Below, in pieces: positions 1-7,658 of a stretch of 64,000 bases of DNA (within the stretch, counting starts at the first letter, position 1; each line of letters starts with the position of its first letter). A program made the position numbers and the translations under genes. The stretch is taken from assembly GCA_040221175.1 (NCBI GenBank), contig JAVJVK010000007.1, positions 186,001 through 250,000 on the forward strand. The letters are read 5' to 3'. The notes under the pieces were generated by a model. It worked only from the letters and a program-made list of their open reading frames with translations, searched no databases and was not told where the DNA came from. Source of the DNA: Phycisphaerales bacterium. GTDB lineage: Bacteria > Planctomycetota > Phycisphaerae > Phycisphaerales > UBA1924.

Positions 1-899
1 ACCACATCGGCCCGGTCCACCGCTCGCTGCACACGGTCATACGCGAACCACTCCACGCGGCCCTGGAAGCTCTTCTTCCGTCGCATGCCCGCCGTGTCGA
101 TCACGATGATCCGCTTGCCGTCCTTCTCGACCAGCACGTCGATCGCATCGCGCGTCGTGCCGGCGATCTCCGAGACGATCACCCGCTCGGCCCCCGCCAG
201 GGCGTTCACCAGCGTGCTCTTGCCCGCGTTGCGCTTGCCGATGACCGCGATGGACAGGTCCGCCGGAGGCGTGCTGGCCGTCTCGTCTTCGGCCGGCAGC
301 AGCTCATAGAGCCGGTCGCTCAGGTCGCGCCGCATGTAGTTGTTCTTGGCGCTGCACATCAGAGGCTCGCCAAAGCCCAGGGCGCTCATCTCGTAGGCGT
401 GGGTCTCCCACTTTGGCCCGTCCACCTTCGTGGCCACCACGTGCACCGGGGCCCGCTTTCCCAGGCTCGGGTCCAGCGTCGCCAGGTGGGCACGGTCCTT
501 CCGCCCCAGCTTCTGCTCGCGCAGCAGGCGGGCGATCTCCTCGTCTCTGGGCGTCAGCCCCGCCTGCACGTCCACGCAGAACAGGATGAGGTCGGCATTA
601 GCGACGGCCGCCTCGATCTGCCCCTCCACGTCGTCGGTCAGGGTCGAAAGATCGGCCCCCACCTCGTCGTACCGGCCGCCTTCGGCCACGTAGACCCCAT
701 AACCGCCCGTGTCGGTCAGCTCCACGGCCCGGCTGGGCTTCCCCTCGCTGTGCTCCAGATCGATGATCTTCGTCACGCGGTCGCGCGTCACCCCCGGCAG
801 ATCGTCGACGATCGACACCTTGGAGTGGGCCAGCATGTTCATCAGCGAGCTCTTGCCCACGTTGGGCCGGCCCACGATCGCGATCCGTGGTATAGGCAT
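1..899 (-). CDS. der: Ribosome assembly GTPase Der (EngA), 3' end outside window
   Basis: Der is a double GTPase needed for 50S ribosomal subunit maturation. The reading frame starts at ATG 899 (minus strand) and runs off the window edge, so about 299 N-terminal codons are present. The first G domain opens with a P-loop GRPNVGKSS followed by a DTGG switch II motif. The second has P-loop GKRNAGKST followed by DTAGM. Two tandem G domains in one chain are diagnostic of Der. The C-terminal KH-like domain is missing because of the window boundary. A TACGAT hexamer lies 7 bases before the start and no Shine-Dalgarno site is visible, so the mRNA may be leaderless. Identification is secure. Confidence 0.97.
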   Translation of the reverse strand, partial: MPIPRIAIVGRPNVGKSSLMNMLAHSKVSIVDDLPGVTRDRVTKIIDLEHSEGKPSRAVELTDTGGYGVYVAEGGRYDEVGADLSTLTDDVEGQIEAAVANADLILFCVDVQAGLTPRDEEIARLLREQKLGRKDRAHLATLDPSLGKRAPVHVVATKVDGPKWETHAYEMSALGFGEPLMCSAKNNYMRRDLSDRLYELLPAEDETASTPPADLSIAVIGKRNAGKSTLVNALAGAERVIVSEIAGTTRDAIDVLVEKDGKRIIVIDTAGMRRKKSFQGRVEWFAYDRVQRAVDRADV

Positions 900-906
900 A
901 GGTCCA

Positions 907-912
907 ATCGTA
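907..912 (-). promoter_or_regulatory. -10-like hexamer of der, leaderless type
   Basis: TACGAT lies 7 bases upstream of the der ATG, with no Shine-Dalgarno site between. It fits a -10 element whose transcript would begin at or near the start codon. The assignment is by pattern only. Confidence 0.45.
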
Positions 913-969
913 CGCCGGCCGACCACCGACCCCGGGCCGGAACAGCCATCCCGGCCGCCGATCACCCCC

Positions 970-975
970 TACCAT
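970..975 (+). promoter_or_regulatory. -10-like hexamer, leaderless type
   Basis: TACCAT lies 8 bases before the ATG at 984 and there is no Shine-Dalgarno site. This is the same arrangement as at der on the opposite strand. Confidence 0.4.
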
Positions 976-983
976 CGCCCGCT

Positions 984-1250
984 ATGGAGAACCTCACCCC
1001 CGGCGCCAAGGTGCGTATTACCCAGCAGTTCCCCCGCATGAGCGGCACGATGGTCTCCACCATCGAGGGCGTCGTCGTCCGCGTCGGACAGGAAAAGTCC
1101 GGCTCGTGGTTCGCCCACACCCGAGACAACAAGGTCTGGATCGACCGCGTCGAACTGCGAAAAAAGGACGGCGAACTCGTCGTCCTCAATCTTGACCGCT
1201 TCTCGGCCGTCGAAATCCTCGAAGAGCCCAAGGCCGAAACGACGGGCTGA
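984..1250 (+). CDS. Small conserved-looking protein of unknown function (88 aa)
   Basis: I do not recognise this family. The protein is 88 residues, starts MENLTPGAKVRITQQ, and looks like a small all-beta domain: alternating hydrophobic strands, two basic patches and a VGQEKSGSWF turn. There is no signal peptide or membrane segment, so it should be cytoplasmic. It is divergent from der and is followed 23 bases later by the CDF transporter on the same strand. The start at 984 is supported by the -10-like hexamer just upstream and by codon bias from that point onward. A nucleic-acid-binding SH3/OB-like fold is possible, but that is only a guess from the strand pattern. Confidence 0.7.
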   Translation: MENLTPGAKVRITQQFPRMSGTMVSTIEGVVVRVGQEKSGSWFAHTRDNKVWIDRVELRKKDGELVVLNLDRFSAVEILEEPKAETTG

Positions 1251-1273
1251 GCTCCCACCCACGGGCGGGCGCC

Positions 1274-2203
1274 ATGTCCCACGACCACCACCACGAAATC
1301 GAACAGATGGGCGACGGCCCCCTCATCTGGGCGGTCGTCATCAACGTGCTGCTCACCGTCGTCGAGATCATCGCCGGCGTCTTCTCGGGCAGCCTCGCCC
1401 TGATCGCCGACGGCCTTCATAACCTCGCCGACGCCGGCTCGCTGGTCGTCGCCCTGGTGGGCCGCCGCATCGCCAAGAAGCCCGCCGACGAGCGCAATAC
1501 CTTCGGCTACAAGCGAGCCGACATCGTCGGGGCCCAGGCAAACCTCATCCTGCTCGTCGTCACCGCGGGCTTCCTCATCCTCGAGGGCATCCAGCGGCTG
1601 CTCAACCCAGAGCCGGTCATCGGCCTGGTCATCATGATCGTCGCCGGCATCGCGCTGGTCATCGACCTGGTAAGTGCCTGGCTGACGGCCAAGCTCGCCG
1701 GCGAAAGCCTGGGCACGCGCGCCGCGATGATACATAAGCTGGCCGACGCCGCCAGCAGCGTGGGCGCCATCCTGGCCGGCGCGCTGGTCTACTTCTTCGA
1801 TTGGTTCTGGGTCGATCCCATGATCGCCTTCATGATCGCCGCCTACATGGTCGTGCAGGCCTTCAAGATGTCGGGCCACACCACGCGCATCCTCATGCAG
1901 GGCGTGCCGCACGAGCTCGACCTGCGGGCCGTCGCCGACGATCTGGCCACCATCGACTACGTGCAGGACATCCATCACCTCCACATCTGGGCGCTCGACC
2001 CCCAGACCATCCTCCTCGAGGCCCACGTCGTCACCGATCGCACGAAGCTGGCCGACATCGAGCCCATCAAGCACGCCATCCGCCAGCGCTGCCGGGCCAA
2101 CTGGAACATCCTCCACACCACCCTTGAGTTCGAAACCGTCGCCACCGCCCAGCGAGAGGCGGCCGAGGATGAAGACCAGGTCAACCTGATTCCCAAGCAC
2201 TGA
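1274..2203 (+). CDS. Cation diffusion facilitator family metal transporter (CzcD/ZitB-like)
   Basis: A 309-residue inner-membrane antiporter expected to export Zn2+ or a similar divalent cation in exchange for protons. The N-terminus is His-rich (MSHDHHHE). About six hydrophobic segments follow, with the family's metal-site pattern in TM2 (ADGLHNLAD, around residue 45) and in TM5 (HKLADAASS, around residue 157). After the last membrane helix comes a cytoplasmic ferredoxin-like domain with VQDIHHLHIWALD, typical of CDF dimerisation domains. The length matches CzcD/ZitB proteins. Substrate specificity cannot be read from the sequence. It sits directly after the small gene at 984 and may be co-transcribed with it. 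Confidence 0.93.
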   Translation: MSHDHHHEIEQMGDGPLIWAVVINVLLTVVEIIAGVFSGSLALIADGLHNLADAGSLVVALVGRRIAKKPADERNTFGYKRADIVGAQANLILLVVTAGFLILEGIQRLLNPEPVIGLVIMIVAGIALVIDLVSAWLTAKLAGESLGTRAAMIHKLADAASSVGAILAGALVYFFDWFWVDPMIAFMIAAYMVVQAFKMSGHTTRILMQGVPHELDLRAVADDLATIDYVQDIHHLHIWALDPQTILLEAHVVTDRTKLADIEPIKHAIRQRCRANWNILHTTLEFETVATAQREAAEDEDQVNLIPKH

Positions 2204-2370
2204 GGCCACATCGCCGCGGCCGTGCGCGCCGCATGGCGCGATGACCGGCCACGAACGCCCAGAATCGAAATCCATCAGAGCCCGATATTTTCCGGGCCGA
2301 ACCCGCACGATGGGCCGTTCTTACAACCGCCCCGGCGCGCCGCCATCCGTCCGACCGCCCGTTGGGTGAA

Positions 2371-2392
2371 GGCCCCCCGAGTTCACGGGGCC
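2371..2392 (+). other. Leader hairpin upstream of the portal gene
   Basis: GGCCCC (2371-2376) pairs with GGGGCC (2387-2392), ending 33 bases before the portal start codon. No T-run follows, so it looks like leader structure rather than a terminator. Confidence 0.35.
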
Positions 2393-2425
2393 ACCACCCA
2401 ACGCCCTTGTCCAAGGGAGGTCACC

Positions 2426-3883
2426 GTGGCGTTCAATCTCGCACCCTTCACCGACACCACCCTCTCGCCGCAGGCCCTCGAGATCATCCTCGCAGAGCAC
2501 GAGCGCGACGTCGCGCCGCGGCTGCGCTGGCTCTGGGGCTACTTCCGAAACGAGCCAACCCGCCCCGGAGGCGAACTCCCGCAAGCCGCCGGCCTACCAC
2601 CCCGCCTTCGCGGCGCGTGGGATCCGTGGTCGGACGACCGCATGGTCGACGCCGCCGCCAGCGAGGTCGTCATCGAGAACGACATCGCCTGGCGAATCCA
2701 CACCATGGTCGACTTCATGCTGCCAGAGCCGCTCGTGCTGCTCAGCAATGCCGGGCAAGCCGAAGAACGACGCAACATCGAGGCCGCCCTTGACGCGGTG
2801 TGGGAAGCCTCGGGCGGTCTCGCCCTCCTGCACGACGCCCTCCTCCTGGGCCATGTCTACGGCCACGTCGACCTGCTGCTCCGCTGCGACATCGAGCGGC
2901 TGACCGCCCTCGCCCCGGACCTCGACTCGCTCCTGGAGCTTCCCGGTGAGGTGCTGGCCGAGGCCATCCGCGTGGAGGCCATCGACCCGACCCGCGGCGT
3001 GCCCATTGTCGACGCGGGCGACTACCGCCGCCTCGAGGCCTACGCCATCGACTTCACCCGCCGCACCTCGCAGACCGACGAGCACGACCGCCACGGCCGC
3101 ACGCTCGACACCGAGCGCGTCACCGAAGTTCTGAGCGGCGCGTGGCGGCAGGTATACGTCGACGGCGAGCTGGTGGCCGAGGGCCCCAACCGCGCCTCGC
3201 CCGGCCGCGTGCCGATTGTGCACATCCAGAACATTCCCCAGCCGCTGTGCTACGCCGGCGTGGGCGAGGTCGAGCCGCTCGTGCCGCTGCAGGACGAACT
3301 GAACACGCGCTTGAGCGACCGCGCCGCCCGCGTGACCATGCAGAGCTTCAAGATGTACCTGGCCAAGGGCATCGAGGGCTTCGACCAGGTCCGCATCGGC
3401 CCGGGCCGCGTCTTGAGCACCGACAACCCCGACGCCCAGGTGACGGCCTTCGGCGGCGATGCCGACTCGCCCAGCGAGACCCTGCACGTCGAGGACATTC
3501 GCGAGGCCATGGACAAGACCTCGGGCGTGCCGCCCATCGCCGCGGGCGTCGTCCGCGCCAAGATCGGCAACCTCTCCAGCGGCAACGCGCTCCGCGTGAC
3601 GATGCTGGGCCTGCTGAGCAAGACACGCCGCAAGCGTGTGGGCTACGGGGCCGGCGTGGCGCGGATGAGCGCCCTCATCCTCGAAGCCCTCGACCGCGCG
3701 GGCACCCTGGCCACCGAGCCGCAAGACCGCAAGGTGGGCGTGCACTGGCCCGACGCCATCGACCTCGACAAGGACGCCCAGCTCGTCAACGCCCAGCGCA
3801 AGAGCGACCTGGGCATCGACCCCGAGCGCGTGCTGGCCGAGCTCGGATACGCCGCCGACACGCAGGAGAACACCAATGCCTGA
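2426..3883 (+). CDS. Phage-type portal protein (SPP1 Gp6-like), first gene of a capsid module
   Basis: Portal proteins form the dodecameric ring at the unique capsid vertex through which DNA enters. I chose GTG 2426 because a GGGAGG Shine-Dalgarno site ends 5 bases before it and the protein then begins MAFNLAPFTD. The 485 residues have the SPP1-portal layout: an acidic N-terminal part, a central beta-rich wing with PIVHIQNIPQP, then PLQDELNTRLSDRAARVTMQ and a stem/crown region with SGVPPIAAG and SSGNALRVT. The latter motifs are typical of this portal superfamily. It overlaps the next gene by 8 bases. Codon use looks like that of neighbouring host genes, which argues against a very recent arrival. 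No terminase gene precedes it. Confidence 0.8.
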   Translation: MAFNLAPFTDTTLSPQALEIILAEHERDVAPRLRWLWGYFRNEPTRPGGELPQAAGLPPRLRGAWDPWSDDRMVDAAASEVVIENDIAWRIHTMVDFMLPEPLVLLSNAGQAEERRNIEAALDAVWEASGGLALLHDALLLGHVYGHVDLLLRCDIERLTALAPDLDSLLELPGEVLAEAIRVEAIDPTRGVPIVDAGDYRRLEAYAIDFTRRTSQTDEHDRHGRTLDTERVTEVLSGAWRQVYVDGELVAEGPNRASPGRVPIVHIQNIPQPLCYAGVGEVEPLVPLQDELNTRLSDRAARVTMQSFKMYLAKGIEGFDQVRIGPGRVLSTDNPDAQVTAFGGDADSPSETLHVEDIREAMDKTSGVPPIAAGVVRAKIGNLSSGNALRVTMLGLLSKTRRKRVGYGAGVARMSALILEALDRAGTLATEPQDRKVGVHWPDAIDLDKDAQLVNAQRKSDLGIDPERVLAELGYAADTQENTNA

Positions 3884-4349
3884 GAACACGCCCGACACCA
3901 ACGCGAATGACAATCACGCCGACAACGACCTGCGCGAAGCACTGGCCGAACGCACGCAGATGGCCAGCGACCTGGCCGACCAGCTCCGCGCCCGCGAGGC
4001 CCAGCTCGAGGACCTGCGCGACCGCGCGGGCCGGCTCGAGCGGCGCGGCGCCATCGAGCGCGGCCTGGCCCAGGCGGGCGCCATCGACACCGAGTCGCTG
4101 GCGCTGCTGGTCGAGAGCCGGCTGGAAGGCGACGCCGACGCCACGCCCCAGCGCGTCATCGCCCAGCTCCAGCGCGAGCGGCCCGCGCTCTTTCGGGCCA
4201 GCGGCGCCCGCGCGTCGGCCATGAGCCCGAGCCATCCCTCCCAGGGCGCGCCGGGTCGCGCGGTGGTCGATCGTGCGCACGACGACGCACGCGCCACCGG
4301 CGACCGGCGCGCCCTCATGAAGTACCTGCGCCTCCGACGCGCCCAGTAG
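3876..4349 (+). CDS. Scaffold-like coiled-coil protein of the capsid module
   Basis: A 157-residue, strongly charged protein without membrane or signal sequences. Residues ~15-55 form a predicted coiled coil (ALAERTQMASDLADQLRARE, then an arginine/glutamate-rich stretch). This is followed by an AIDTESLALLVESRL helical segment and a basic C-terminus ending in KYLRLRRAQ. Its place between portal and major capsid genes, the size and the helical character match phage scaffolding proteins, which guide capsid assembly and then leave. It begins inside the end of the portal gene, so translation is probably coupled. No protease domain is visible, so maturation by a self-encoded protease is not apparent. 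Function is inferred from position and composition. Confidence 0.6.
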   Translation: MPENTPDTNANDNHADNDLREALAERTQMASDLADQLRAREAQLEDLRDRAGRLERRGAIERGLAQAGAIDTESLALLVESRLEGDADATPQRVIAQLQRERPALFRASGARASAMSPSHPSQGAPGRAVVDRAHDDARATGDRRALMKYLRLRRAQ

Positions 4350-4411
4350 CACCACGCCCATCGCCCCCGATCTCGACTCGCACGCCACGCACATGATCAA
4401 AGGAGTCTCGC

Positions 4412-5584
4412 ATGGCATTCACTGGTAAGGCGACCTTCTCGGCCGGCAGCACGCTGCCCGAACTCGTCGAGGACGTCTCGGACATCATCGGCATCGTCAG
4501 CCCCTTCGAAACCCCCCTGCTGGATCACCTGGGCGACGCCCGGCGCGCGGCCGCCAGCACCGTGCACGAGTGGATCGAGGATGAGTTGCTGCCCAACACC
4601 GGCGTGGTAATTGCCCAGGCGTTCTCGCCCACCGCCCTGACCGACACCACCATCACCGTCGACGACGGCTCGCGCTTCCGCGTGGGAGACCTGGTCCGCC
4701 CCGGCGAAGGGCCCGAGGTCATGCTGGTCACCGGAATCGCCAGCGACACGCTGACGGTGGTGCGCAGCTACGGCGGCACCGATGCGATCCCCCTGGCCGA
4801 GGACATGGTCCTGACCATCCTGGGCAACGCCGCACTCGAAGGCGCCGAGGCCCCCGATGCACGCTTCACCAACCGCGTGCGCAAGAGCAACTACACGCAG
4901 ATCTTCACCGCGGCGGTGGAAGTTTCCGGCTCGATGCAGGCCGTGCGTGCCCACGGCATCGCCGACGAGCTGGACTACCAGAAGCAGGAACGCATGCGCG
5001 AGTTGCTGCGCGACCTGGAGAACTGCATCATCAACGGCGTGGCGCCCGCGAGCACGCCCCAGGGCTCGGGCTCGGTCCGTCGCTCGATGAACGGCCTGAT
5101 CCATGGTCTGGAGACCAACCTGTTTGAACCCGGGGAGGGGCCCATTCCGGGTGGTTCGGGCGCCGGGTCGGACGGCCTGACCGAGGAGGTGCTCAACGCC
5201 GCCCTCCGCGAGGTGTGGGAACAGTCCTCGGGGCCGATCGACACCATCGTGTGCGGCGGGCTCCAGAAGCGCCGCATCAACGCCTTCCTGACTTCGTCGC
5301 GCCGCTATGGCCCCAGCGACGACCGCTACAGCGACCTGGTGAGCGTCTACGAGAGCGACTTCGGCGTCTGCCGCGTGGTCGTGTCGCGATGGATGCCCGC
5401 CGACAGCCTGCTGCTGCTGGATTCCAGCCGCATCGAGGTCATGCCGCTGGAGGGCCGCAGCTTCCACTACAAGCCGCTTGCGGCAACTGGCGACGCGGCG
5501 ATGGGCCAGGTCATCGGCGAGTACACGGTCGAGATGCGCAACGAGAACGCGCACGGCCTGATCAGCGGGCTGGCCACCAGCTAG
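4412..5584 (+). CDS. Major capsid protein, SU10/DUF5309-like (HK97-fold)
   Basis: This 390-residue protein should be the main shell subunit. It has the order typical of SU10-type capsid proteins: an N-terminal DIIGIVSPFETPLLDHLGD segment, a beta-rich insertion (DTTITVDDGSRFRVGDLV) resembling a capsid decoration or spike domain, NRVRKSNYTQIFTAAVEVSG, a long helix (ELDYQKQERMRELLRDLE) and FLTSSRRYGPSDDRYSDLV. The C-terminal part has SRWMPADSLLLLD and FHYKPLAATGDA. A GGAG site (4400-4403) precedes ATG 4412. It lies between the scaffold-like and connector-like genes, as in tailed phages. The assignment comes from recalled family patterns, not a search. Confidence 0.8.
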   Translation: MAFTGKATFSAGSTLPELVEDVSDIIGIVSPFETPLLDHLGDARRAAASTVHEWIEDELLPNTGVVIAQAFSPTALTDTTITVDDGSRFRVGDLVRPGEGPEVMLVTGIASDTLTVVRSYGGTDAIPLAEDMVLTILGNAALEGAEAPDARFTNRVRKSNYTQIFTAAVEVSGSMQAVRAHGIADELDYQKQERMRELLRDLENCIINGVAPASTPQGSGSVRRSMNGLIHGLETNLFEPGEGPIPGGSGAGSDGLTEEVLNAALREVWEQSSGPIDTIVCGGLQKRRINAFLTSSRRYGPSDDRYSDLVSVYESDFGVCRVVVSRWMPADSLLLLDSSRIEVMPLEGRSFHYKPLAATGDAAMGQVIGEYTVEMRNENAHGLISGLATS

Positions 5585-5709
5585 TGCCCATGGGCATGCG
5601 AAGGGCTCGGCGGTTTCGTGTGGGGGCGGCCGCCGGCTCGCGGGCCGGGTAACACCGGCCCGCGGGTTTGAAGGACACAACGCGCACGCGAGAGCGCAAG
5701 GAGCGACTC

Positions 5710-6339
5710 ATGTTTGGACACGACAGGGACATGCTGGCCATCGAGCCACACGCCTTCACCGACGCGCTCTGGGCGGGTCGACGCCTGGCTTCGGGTACGG
5801 CGGCCGTCTCCGGCACGACGCTAACCAGTTCGAGTTCGAGCGCGACATTCTCCGATGCGGGCGCGACCGTGGGTCAGGTGCTCGTGTTCAACGGCGTGCC
5901 TCTCGAGGTCATCTCGGTGACGTCCGATACGGTGCTCGAGGTGTCGCGCCTCCGCCGCTCGCTCGAAGATCCCGCGTTGCCGCCGGTGGCCTCTGCCGGT
6001 GCGCCGTTCACGCTGGTGACGTTTGCGCCGCAGCGCGCGATCGTGTACCGGCAATTGCTGGGCATGCTCGGCCTGGACGTGCCAGATGTGCCCGGACCCG
6101 AGGCGGTGGTTGACGCTTCGTCGCTCGTGCACGCCGAGGCGTTGGGCACGCTCCACCTGGTGTATGCCGCGGCTTCGGCGCTCAGCGGGCCGAGTTCGTC
6201 GCTGGGCGCCCGCGCTGCGATGTATGCGGACATGTTCTCGCGAGCGCGGCAATCGCTGGTCGTGCGGCTGGACCCGGACGGCGACGGGGTCGTCGATGCC
6301 ACGCGCCGGCCCGCACTTATGCAACTGGTCAGGGGCTAA
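5710..6339 (+). CDS. Probable head-tail connector protein of the capsid module
   Basis: A 209-residue protein. I prefer ATG 5710, since an AAGGAG site at 5698-5703 lies 6 bases upstream; a TTG further upstream (5668) has none. The N-terminal ~100 residues are beta-rich with Ser/Thr runs (GTTLTSSSSSATFSD). The C-terminal half is helical and contains YRQLLGMLGLD, LGARAAMYADMFSRAR and a short acidic DPDGDGVVDATRR loop. An all-helical C-terminal half next to the capsid gene is typical of head-tail adaptors, but I cannot place it in a named family. The gene ends 11 bases before the next one. Confidence 0.55.
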   Translation: MFGHDRDMLAIEPHAFTDALWAGRRLASGTAAVSGTTLTSSSSSATFSDAGATVGQVLVFNGVPLEVISVTSDTVLEVSRLRRSLEDPALPPVASAGAPFTLVTFAPQRAIVYRQLLGMLGLDVPDVPGPEAVVDASSLVHAEALGTLHLVYAAASALSGPSSSLGARAAMYADMFSRARQSLVVRLDPDGDGVVDATRRPALMQLVRG

Positions 6340-6350
6340 GGAGGACGGCC

Positions 6351-6770
6351 ATGCTCGTATTGAACCCCCAATCGGTGCACTTGCTTGGCTCGCCGATCGA
6401 GCGCGTGCGCCGCATCGCTGTCGATCGCGTCCCCGAGCGAACGCTCTTGGAGTGGGGCAACACCGGACCCTATCCGACGTTTGCCGACGTGCCCGAGCAA
6501 CGCGTCGAGATCGAACTCGTGGCCGATCTGGAACGCGGCTCGGTCGAAAGGCCGGCGCCCGGGGACGAGGGGACTCTGGCGTTCTTCACCGCCCCAACCG
6601 CCGGACACGGAGGCCGTCGGAGGATCGAAGCCAGCGTGGTCGTTACTTCGATTCGCCAGGAGATCGAGCCCGGCGGGGTGACGCGGCGACGGATCCGGAT
6701 GCAGGCGATCTCCGGCAACGGGTCGACCGATCCGATCGTGGTGAGCAACGCCGAAGACGGCGCCCGCTAG
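6351..6770 (+). CDS. Phage-module protein of unknown function (tail-tube or stopper size)
   Basis: A 139-residue protein with no signal peptide or membrane helix. It reads as a beta-strand-rich fold: VRRIAVDRVPERTLLEW, then VEIELVADLERGSVERP, then IEASVVVTSIRQEIEPGG and RIRMQAISGNGSTDPI. Its compact beta content and position after the connector fit a tail-tube, stopper or tail-completion protein. No family is recognised. It is preceded by an AAGGAGG-like site (6339-6345) and is 22 bases from the next gene, so it belongs to the same transcription unit. Confidence 0.5.
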   Translation: MLVLNPQSVHLLGSPIERVRRIAVDRVPERTLLEWGNTGPYPTFADVPEQRVEIELVADLERGSVERPAPGDEGTLAFFTAPTAGHGGRRRIEASVVVTSIRQEIEPGGVTRRRIRMQAISGNGSTDPIVVSNAEDGAR

Positions 6771-6792
6771 GCAGGCGCGAAAGGAGCACACG

Positions 6793-7182
6793 ATGCCGAG
6801 CATGTACGATGGCTCGCCGCTGTTTGCCAGCGGCCCGCACCGCTTCGAGGTTCATCGTCAGGGCCAGACGGAGGTGCCGCCCGGGACTTCGCCCACGCTG
6901 CAGTCTCCGCCCAGTTCCAAGTGGACGCAGTTGGGACCGGTCCAGTTGTCGATCTCGGTGCGAGGCCGGCTGGTGGCGTCGAGCGAAGCCGACCTGTGGA
7001 CGCTGCGCGACGCGATCTCGGGCGCCCTGACGTCTTCGCCCAGCACGGGCACGCTGGAGGACGGCCAGGGCAAGAGTTGGGACAACATGTGGCTGGTGGG
7101 GTATCGCGAGATCGGGCCGATCGATGTCGGTCGGGCGTGGTCGATCGGATATGAAGCCGTGTTCCGGAAGGTGGGACAGTAG
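6793..7182 (+). CDS. Phage-module protein of unknown function (tail-component-like)
   Basis: A 129-residue protein. After a low-complexity N-terminus (PPGTSPTLQSPPSS) it has a beta-hairpin-rich part with VQLSISVRGRLVASSEADLW and a short helix TLRDAISGAL. It ends WSIGYEAVFRKVGQ, and a C-terminal aromatic/beta strand of this kind is common in small tail proteins. A GGAG site (6782-6785) precedes the ATG. It lies in a tight same-strand cluster with the capsid genes, which is the main reason to assign it to the module. Precise function is unknown. Confidence 0.5.
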   Translation: MPSMYDGSPLFASGPHRFEVHRQGQTEVPPGTSPTLQSPPSSKWTQLGPVQLSISVRGRLVASSEADLWTLRDAISGALTSSPSTGTLEDGQGKSWDNMWLVGYREIGPIDVGRAWSIGYEAVFRKVGQ

Positions 7183-7184
7183 CG

Positions 7185-7481
7185 ATGCAGGGCGACGTGG
7201 CGGGCATGCTGGCGCAGTTTGGCATGGCCGGGTTGATCGCGTGGATGTGGCTGAGCGAGCGTCGCGCCGGACTGGCGCGCGAGCGTCAGATCGAAGAGGC
7301 GCATCGCCGGCTCACGCAGGAGCAGCAGTCGCTTGGCGTCGTGATCCGCGTGGTGGAAGCCAACACGCGGGCCATGGCTTCGCTGGAGATGGGCCAGCGC
7401 GGGCTGGCCGAACTCATCCGGGAGCTGTCGGCACACCGAGAGGGCTCCGACGCGCGGCGGCGGTCGCCCGAGGTTATATAA
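7185..7481 (+). CDS. Small membrane/coiled-coil protein, holin-like position
   Basis: A 98-residue protein starting 2 bases after the preceding stop codon. Residues ~8-24 (MLAQFGMAGLIAWMWLS) form one membrane-spanning helix. Residues ~25-85 form a charged amphipathic coiled coil, followed by a basic tail. This layout resembles BhlA/XhlA-type phage holin accessory proteins, which sit at the ends of tail/lysis modules. No endolysin is encoded next to it, so a lytic role is not supported by context. It could instead anchor the particle or assembly machinery to the membrane. It ends just before a strong hairpin. Confidence 0.5.
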   Translation: MQGDVAGMLAQFGMAGLIAWMWLSERRAGLARERQIEEAHRRLTQEQQSLGVVIRVVEANTRAMASLEMGQRGLAELIRELSAHREGSDARRRSPEVI

Positions 7482-7492
7482 GCAAAGAAAAA

Positions 7493-7517
7493 GGCCCCCG
7501 GCGGACATCCGGGGGCC
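7493..7517. terminator. Bidirectional intrinsic terminator between capsid module and exoprotein A
   Basis: A perfect 9-base-pair stem GGCCCCCGG/CCGGGGGCC with a 7-base loop. On the minus strand it is followed by TTTTTCTTT, so it best terminates the minus-strand gene at 7578. It also lies just after the last + strand capsid-module gene. Confidence 0.85.
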
Positions 7518-7577
7518 CCTGTGGTCACTCAGAAGGTTTTATTTGTGACCGTAACACAGACTGAGTGATGCTGCGAT

Positions 7578-7658
7578 TTACTCGCAGCCGGCGTCGAAGG
7601 CGTTCTGGAAGCAGAGGAAGTCGAAGAGCGTGAGGATGCCGTCCTCATCGCAGTCGGC
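7578..7658. repeat. 81-bp exact direct repeat, copy 1
   Basis: These 81 bases, the 3' end of exoprotein A, are identical to 11486-11566 at the 3' end of exoprotein B. They encode the last EF-hand loop and the GCE terminus. The identity at synonymous sites suggests recent duplication or gene conversion. Confidence 0.85.

Noticed and set aside
2594-3913. 439-codon open frame antisense to the portal gene
   Set aside because: Composition is a typical GC-rich shadow and the portal frame carries the recognisable motifs.
5668-5709. TTG at 5668 as start of the connector gene
   Set aside because: No Shine-Dalgarno site there, whereas AAGGAG is correctly spaced before ATG 5710.
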